From positions 33,572,475 to 33,636,474 of the forward strand of contig OX155960.1 of assembly GCA_944548615.1 (NCBI GenBank): a stretch of DNA of 64,000 nucleotides, given 5' to 3'. Within the stretch, counting starts at the first letter, position 1, and each line of letters begins with the position of its first letter. The position numbers and the translations under genes are program-made. The notes below the pieces were generated by a model. That model did no database searches and had not been told where the DNA came from. It saw nothing but the letters and a program-made list of their open reading frames with translations. The stretch comes from Micropterix aruncella (Eukaryota > Arthropoda > Insecta > Lepidoptera > Micropterigidae). Shown piece after piece: positions 1 to 8,000 of the stretch.

Positions 1-625
1 GAGCAAAGTATGAATATGAAGTCTTCATTATCTGTAAAATTATACAAATTTATATAAATAATCAAGCTGTTGGTCGATTTCATTTGAAGGATTACAGGGA
101 AGAACGATCAATGTCAACTTCAATGTCAAAATCTAAAAATAATATCGACAAAATAGGACAAAATATGACAGGGTTTTTATAAGTGAGGAAAAAAATCAGA
201 TGTGTCACATTAAGACTTTACCGGCAAGTAGCCATCGACTGATGTCATCTAAATATTAATTTCATAAGTAAAATAATTAAAAAAAATCAATGAGCGTCCT
301 CTCTCAGCCGGCGGACGAACCCGACTGGGTCCCATTGCGACGCCTCAGGCAGCGCGTTTCGTTTTTCGGCTAGCCTCGGGCATAGTATACCAGACAATAG
401 CTACTTTTAGAACAAAATTGAAATCAAAGCGAATACGGCACAAGTCATAAGGGCTCGGATGTGGTCGCCAGATGTTCCGCTAGTCGGCCCACGCAAATAG
501 CCAAACGCTCGAAAACGTCGCAAGCCTATACTTGCGCGTAATGCTAACCGTTCTCGTTCGTCGGGATGTACCCCTCTGCCCACATTCATCGCACCCTCCT
601 CTCGCAATGCCCTGTAGCTCGAGAG
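1..625. other. No recognisable gene; unassigned DNA
   Basis: AT-rich to 295, then a GC-richer stretch at 300-625. It contains 'actttaccggcaagtagcc' near 220, a motif that recurs in inverted sense near 13,445 and 19,150 and so belongs to a dispersed repeat. Short open frames here have no recognisable protein. Confidence 0.5.
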
Positions 626-628
626 TAA

Positions 629-1067
629 GGGCCTGGTCACACGATGCGGTGCGTCTGCGGCGCGGCGCCTGAGCGGTGCCGCTGCGGCGTCCTACATACA
701 AATAGCCATGTTATGTCCACGGTGCGTTCCGGGGCCGCACCGCACGCAAACCGGTAATATGCGCCGAAGCGGCACCGCTCATTTGTTAAGTGCAGTCAAA
801 GGAGGTACATGCTTGTCTGTTTTCTTTTGTTGTCACGTATTTTTGTTAATTTTTAATCAAAGTGTTCAAAATGAGTACCAACGAAGAAAATATTGGCATT
901 GACTACCTCATTTCACTGGTTCTACGTACAATTAACTACAACACTATTCGGCCACTGCGGCGTCGTAGTAACGTTGCGGCGCCGCACCGTGCACTATACG
1001 TGTGAATTTCGCCCATACGGCGAAATTTTTGCGGTGCGGCGCCGCACCGCATCGTGTGGACCGGCTC
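629..1067. mobile_element. PIF/Harbinger-like non-autonomous element
   Basis: 439 bp bounded by terminal inverted repeats. The left end begins GGGCCTGGTCACACGATGCG and the inverted right end begins GAGCCGGTCCACACGATGCG; over the first 25 bases 21 match. Both sides carry TAA (626-628 and 1068-1070), the TWA duplication typical of PIF/Harbinger. A subterminal inverted pair, TGAGCGGTGCCGCTKCGGCG, lies at about 671-690 and 762-781. Inside, from 870, an ATG in good context opens MSTNEENIGIDYLISLV before the frame decays, which suggests that a deletion derivative kept the start of an autonomous element's ORF. Confidence 0.75.
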
Positions 1068-1141
1068 TAAAGCTACTGGTGACTCGAGCGACTCGGCGTT
1101 AATATTAGATGAAAATATGGCATAATTTAAATATTATTAGT

Positions 1142-1845
1142 CTCAGCAAGGGCCCATTAGCTCCCTATCTCACATACAAGCTGTGAGGGAGCTAATGGGC
1201 CCTTGCTGAGTTAGCCACGAAGACCCATTCTGTTCAGGGTTGGTCACACTCACGGGTCAACACCTATCCGGCGGCCTCCACGCATGAAGTGCGAGCCCGG
1301 GCAGGACTCTGGCCTTAGGAATAGTTTTTCCTAGGAGTCAACCTTCTGGCGCTCCTGGACGGTCTGCGGCGTAAGCCAATCGATTGTGCACTCTGACTAA
1401 CAGTCGGGGGAGTTTACAAGCAGTACTGTTTCCTATAGAGCGAGGGTGGTTGCGGACCTTACGGCGACTGCTCTTGAAACGACCATCGGCTACCCGATCC
1501 TGGTTGAACAGCCGGGCAAAGGATGCCGTGGTCCGCGATAGATTCGGTTTACACCGTTTCACCGCTCGTAAGGGAGAGGACCGCGCAAGCGACCTCGAAC
1601 TCGTAACCAGTCGAGAGACCGGAGTAATCTGGTCGCAATTGGAAATAAGGGCGTGAGTGTAAGCCCGCTCGGTAACATACCTGGTTATCTCGCGGATAAG
1701 GCGTTGGCCTCTTACAGGCATGTGGCGGAGCTTGACGGTGGACTGTTTTGTCCGAGTCTTCTGCGCCCACTTCACGGGAGATAGAACGACCAATCATTAA
1801 AACTTCCTGAGGTGACGGGTTCGCCCGTTGTAGTTGACAACTCTA
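1142..1845 (-). repeat. GC-rich dispersed repeat, copy 1 (with terminal hairpin)
   Basis: On the minus strand this matches copy 2 (27,903-28,565) from TGTCAACTACAACGGGCG to GGGCCCATTAGCTCCC. Landmarks are CGAGTTCGAGGTCGCTTG, ACTCCCCCGACTGTTAGTC and TGCGTGGAGGCC. At 1142-1210 the terminal ~25 bp is present twice in inverted orientation around a short loop. Open frames inside are not conserved between copies (compensating indels), so it is probably noncoding. Confidence 0.75.
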
Positions 1846-1950
1846 TTTGTATGTGAGATAATCCAAACAAAATTTTACATGTGTAGGTATCAAATTTCAA
1901 GTCTCTTAGTCTATAAATCAAATATATTTCAGTCAAAAAAAAATATATAC

Positions 1951-2073
1951 CTAAATTACATCACAAAAAAAGTATGTCATCCTAAAAAATAAAATTGTCA
2001 TTGATCGTCTTCCCCGTAACCCTTCCCCGTAACCCCGTATTTGAAAATTTTTTATATGTATTAGTGATAAAAT
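1951..2073 (-). CDS. Possible last exon of the odorant receptor
   Basis: A good acceptor (cacgttacag) lies 121 bp after exon 7 and the frame stays open for 40 codons, starting ILSLIHIKNFQ. The family normally ends in about 12-16 residues resembling 'ILR.SYSYF..L'. The first residues fit loosely, but the remaining GYGEGLRGRR part looks like translated noncoding DNA containing a 'ccccgtaaccctt' tandem. The true exon may be lost, elsewhere or decayed. Confidence 0.35.
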   Translation of the reverse strand: MLSLIHIKNFQIRGYGEGLRGRRSMTILFFRMTYFFCDVI

Positions 2074-5000
2074 CTGTAACGTGATTATTTTTTTAATGAA
2101 ATACCTTTATAATGCTTCAAAAGAACATTACGAAGCTCGATGAACGGGAAATCACCATACGAACTAGATTTACTCCAGGACTGCTATTACTCACCGCCAA
2201 ATATGTTGAATTAGATACATCGAAGAAATTCAAAGCGCGGAGAGTAGTCGGTTTCCTGATCCGTTCGTATATTAAGAAGATGGCCTTTCTGCATTTTTCG
2301 TCGAGCCGTATCCAGTGACAGGAGTATACAGCGTCATGGAGGCTGGAACTCTGCGAAATAACAATGTGGCGCTATTAGATTTATAAACGATTTTCGCTAT
2401 CATAAATAACATTATTTTCATCAATTGATATGGGCTTTCGAGACAATACTTTATACGAAAGCAGTATGTCCTCTTTACCGTAGTCGTTAGTTCATCTCCT
2501 TGCCTAAACAATAGCATAGACTGAAAAGAAATGCCGAAAAAGTAGACGACAATGTATATAAATGCCGTACTTCCGGGCGTTATCTGAAATAAAGAAACAA
2601 TATATAAGAGATAAAAAAAATACCGACACTTTTTCTTTTTGTAAGTGCAGCAGCCATGTCATGGAGAAACTTTCGAGTCTGTGCTGATGACCGTTGATGA
2701 GTTTCCTCGTTGGAAGCTAACCCTGGGTGCCGCAGTTCTGTGTTGGTAAAACTTAGAACAGGCTATCGTAATTGAATGCATATACAAAATTTCGTGCCTG
2801 TGCTGTTGACCTTTTTTTTTTTTTTTTTTCAAATAAGCCAGTTGGTAGGAATTCCTACTCTTGGTATAGTCAAGTTGAATAACTGGTATTATACCTTATG
2901 TGGTATAATTAATTTTTAAAATATCGACTATTATTTTTTAATTGTAAAACAATTATTATTTCAATTTAAGATAAAACAGTAAAAATAAAATTATAGAAAA
3001 ATATAAAATTAAATCAATAACAATGTCGCAATAGAAATGGTCAATATATTTTTTTATATTATAATCAATGATTGTGTTTAGTAAATAATCAAAATTAGAA
3101 AATAAAAAAAAATAAAAAAATAAGGAAAGATTGTAATATAAATAATTATGGAAGATTAGGAAAATCAATACTCTCAAAGTCCTTAACAGAATACATTGGG
3201 TTCTTAATAAGCATATCCTGGACCTTGCTTTTAAATTGAACGTCTCCAAGACCCCTGACGCACAATGAAATCTTTGAGGAGTCCCCTCGTCGGGAGCCAA
3301 CTCTGGGTTTAGAAGCAGGTCATGCTTACCATACAAAATGCATTGTCATTGAAACTGAATCAACATGTAAATTTTCAAAGTCATATGATAATATTTTAGG
3401 AGTTCCTTTTTTCCTTATAGATCCTATCATCAGAAAAGGATTTTGATAAAAATGGGACCAATCTGGAAGTATATCCTTTCAAATTAAAAAAAGATTTTTC
3501 CAAATCGGTTCATAAATGACGGAGTTCTGAGGTGACAAACATTTTTTAAAAATACAGTCGAATTGATAACCTCTTTCTTTTTATGAAGTCGGTTAAAAAT
3601 AATATAATTTGAATTTCTGCTAACTCTCGTCGGTAGCAAATATCATCAGCTGACGACAACGTTTTATTGGTCAAGTCTTCGACCTGGGCAGATCTGTTTG
3701 TCGAAACTGAATTAGTACTGAGAAATGCTTTAGAACGACAATCACTGATCAACCAACTTCAAGTTTAAATGCATTGTAATACAAGATTATGAGTGTATGA
3801 TTGTAGAGAGGGTGTCCCCCATTAAGTACTTGGGCGTAATGGTAGACTACAGACTGCGCTGGGAGGATCACCTAAGGAATGTTACGGCAAGCTACGAAAA
3901 CTTATTATTACTTCATGAGTTTGCGAAATATTATAGATCTCAATATGCAAAAATGTGTCTACTATGCTCTCTGTGAATCGGTTATTCGATATGGCATCGT
4001 GACTTGGGCATATACTGCAAAAACTTACCTGGCCACCGTTTATAAAGCCCAAAAGGCGATACTGAGGGTTATCAATAAAAAAAACACAAACATATTTTCT
4101 GATGTCCTTTACCGAGAGTAGGGTATACGGTGTTGTAAAGGAACATATTTGTGCTGGTAACTCTTACTAAATTCCAGAGCGAGTTAGGAGACCAACAAAA
4201 AACACAGCAAACTCGTGTGACGACAAGATCCACCAAAACTAATTTTACAATACCTCTTAGAAGATCCACTTTTGGCCAATCCAGCCACTCGTCTTGTCCC
4301 CAAATTGTACAACATTATTTACCACTTTACATTAATTGTATTAAAATTTCTAGGAGATTTAAAAATAGATTGTGTGCATACCTTCTAAATGCTATAAAAT
4401 CGAAGTCTATCGCGGTTGTTTGACATTATAAATAGGATAGAAAACGAATTTACCGCGTGAAATTTGTAGCACTCGACGTTTCGGTGACATTGCAGCCGCC
4501 GTTGTTCAGTCTACCTTGGACAACGGCGGCTGCAACGTCACCGAAACGTCGGGTGCTACAAATTTCACGCGGTAAATTCGTTTTCTATCCTATTTATAAC
4601 TTCTAAATGCTGTTAATAACAACTTATTAGATAAATAAATATTTAAAATAAAAACAGAAGTAGTAGGTATAAATAGAAATAATAATTTTAAATAAGTACA
4701 ATTTTAAATAAACTGAAATAATGTAGTAAGAATTTATAATTAGGGTACGTAATTTACGCTGATAAAAAATGAAAAAAAAAACGCAATTTAACCGCCCTTT
4801 AACATTTGGGTTACCATTCAAAAAGTAGTTAAAAAAAACGTTGGGTTTTTTCATTAGTTTTCTTAATAACAATACTTGTTTACACTATACCAGCCATTGT
4901 TTTACACAGGAGACCCATTTATTACCCTCCTTTGTATATAGACACGTAGAAACAATTTGACGTATCACGTTACGCTTTGTGGGTTTCGGTTTTTATTATT

Positions 5001-8000
5001 TATTTTGTTTTTGTAATCTAGCGTACCTTAACGTATAATACGTGATACGGGTTGTTGCGTTCGGGCGATAATATTGCGTCCGTATAAAGTACGTTCGTAT
5101 AGGTGGGGCGGTATAAAATACAAAATTTCGCATTTATTCGCAAAAAATACATTGAAAAAAACGATAATAAAACAGTATTTTAAATATTTAAATAAAAGAT
5201 ATTATTGTAGAAGTCTACTTTTTATTCCTTTAGCCTTTGCCTTCAGTCACTATGTTGAAGATACTTAAATATCTCTCAGCATTTACACTATTTTAAAGTA
5301 GCCACGCTACAGTTGGCTACTTTAAAATTCATAGAAACGAAACCGAGGGCTCATTGGCCGGCTTTTAACTTTAACTCGATTACCTCTGCAGTAGTTGATA
5401 AACTCCTGAGTGAAGTGAAAACAAAAGCAACTGGGAACGACGGACTAAATATTTCCCTACTACTACCGATCAAGGCTGAGGTATTGTCAGTAATTACGCA
5501 CATTATCAACTATTCCCTTACTTCGCCCACTTTTCCAGCTGAGTGGAAGCGTGCCCTTGTTGTTCCTGTATCTAAATGCTCTAATCCTTCAGCTTGCAAA
5601 GACTCCAGACCGATCTCGATTCTACCAACACTTTCTAAATTACTTGAGCGAATTGTCTTCTCACAGCTGAACAATTTCCTCGAACAACATAGCATACTTA
5701 ACCCTCTGCAGTCGGGTTTCTGCTCTAGCCACAGTACCACAACCGCTCTCACTAAAATTACTGAGGACTTCCGTGTTGCTATGGATCGCCGTCAGCTGAC
5801 GGTCTTAATCCTCCTCGACTTCAGCAGTGCCTTCAACTCGGTAGATTTTGACCTTCTCTTAGCCTGCTTGCATAGTTTAAACCTATCTCCTTCAGTCACT
5901 GCCTGGTTTCATTCCTACTTACACGGACGCGAACAACGGGTATCGGTCAAAAACTTGCTCTTGAGTTGGTCGAAAATTATCGCCGGTGTGCCCTAAGGTG
6001 GAATTTTATCACCTCTCCTTTTCTGCTTGTTTACTATCTCCATCTCTGAAAATTTGTCATGTAAATACCATCTATATGCCGACGACCTTCAACTCTATGC
6101 TAGTTTCGCTCCCGTGGATGCGGCTGGTGCTATATCCGCATTAAACTCCGATTTAAACTCGATAGCGGTATGGTCTCGTAACCATGGCCTGCTTCTTAAT
6201 CCGTCAAAAACCCAAGCAATCGTCATCGGAAGTCGCTCACTCATTGCCAAGTATAAAAATAATCTCCCCCCTATCAATATCGACAACGTCGTTGTCCCTT
6301 ACAGCAGTTCTGTGAAAGACCTTGGCCTGCTTATTGATGAAAATTTATCTTGTTATCCTCAAGTAAGTGAGGTCAGTCGTAAAGCCTTTGCAAGTCTCCA
6401 TTGTTTTAAACGGGTTCAGAATCTCTTACCTTTTTGTATTAAACGCCAAATGGCACAATCTTTTCTTTTACCCCTAATTAATTACGCTGATGTGGCCTAC
6501 CTAGATGCGAATGAAGAACTACTCGATAAGCTAGATAGGATTCAAAACGCGTGTATTCGCTTTGTTTATTCCCTGAAGAAGTTTGATCACATATCAAACT
6601 TTCGCAGGCAAATAGAGTGGCTACCCATTATACGATGTCGGGAATTTCACATACTCACCCTACTCTTCCGCGTACTACAGTCAAACTGTCCTACCTATTT
6701 GTATAATCTCTTCTCTCCGCTATCATCCCATGGTCTTCCATTGCGCTCTCAGAAAAATCTATTACTGGCTATACCTCAGCATTCATCAACTTTCATGTCT
6801 AGGTCTTTCGCAGTGCAAGCGGCCCGTCTCTGGAATTCCGTGCCTTTACCGATAAGACAACTTGAGAACCTGAGCGGGTTTAAAAATTCTTTAAAGAGAC
6901 ATTTACTCAACTTATGAATTCCCCCCTCCCCTCCCGTCTCCTTTGCTTGTCCTTATATTTCACTCCTCCCTTCAATATCGAGTTGGCATACGTTACTAAT
7001 CACTGAATTATATTTTATACTATGATGACTTTTTTGTAAGTGTATTCATTTATTACTTGTAAATTAATTTGCCCACATAAACCTTCAGTCACAATAACCC
7101 TGGCGGTATGGTCGGTAGATATTGCCACTTGGCAATAGGCCCACCACATTGTATTCTTTTGTGTGTGCAATAAAGCTTTTCAAACAAACTATTGCCTGGA
7201 CTAAAGAGGCCTTGAATAGCTGTCTTAATAGCAAAGCTAGGGTAGCAGCATTTTGTTGCTACTAAGATCTGTAAGACATCAACAGGAGTTTCTTCGTTAA
7301 TCACTTTGAGTAGTTGTCTATGAAAGTGAGTATATCGATCCATGAGTTCATCCAGTAGTATGTCTTTGAAAAAAGGTATTTTAGAGAAGCTTTTCCATAG
7401 TCAAATTTGTGTCAAGAGATGATGTAGGTACGGCTGCTGCTACAGATGGACAAAATATAGTGCCAATGTGCTGGTAGTTGTAAATTATAACTATTTTAAA
7501 TTTGAAAATAAATAAATTAATGTGAATTTGTAAAGTTACATGAGGAGTAATAAAATAGTGACGTCCCTATTTTATATATACGTACTTACAGTTATGAGCT
7601 GAATAGCGGTGACACACGATGCGCATACGCACGACGTTAGCTGAATAAAAACCATGATGTTGACTGTTCGTTCCGTCTCTGCTATGAAGCTGATTAATAA
7701 GGAAAAAGTATCAGAGTGAGAAAGAAAATTGCATAAATAAAGTCAGATTTCATTCTTTTTTATGGTCTTACTCGAGAATACATTGATGCTTGTAAACCCA
7801 GCGGTTAATCGTTTTGTAGTTATCTTCCATCTGTTCATCTTCAATGTGCTCCTCTGCAATTTCCTAAAATTACACCAGTTATAAATTTGCATAAAGATCT
7901 GTACTAAATGATTCCTGTGAGCCCATGTGAACATACCACGCGCATTTTGTGATTAAGCATTTCCATTTGTGCACATCCAAAAGACATAAGCGACATCATA

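Noticed and set aside
1338..1793. Frames of 151, 90 and 82 codons in the 1.1-1.8-kb region as host genes
   Set aside because: They lie in copy 1 of the GC-rich dispersed repeat.
4394..4606. Hammerhead ribozyme in the 'ccgaaacgtc' foldback
   Set aside because: The CUGAUGA core is absent; only the GAAA-C half is seen.
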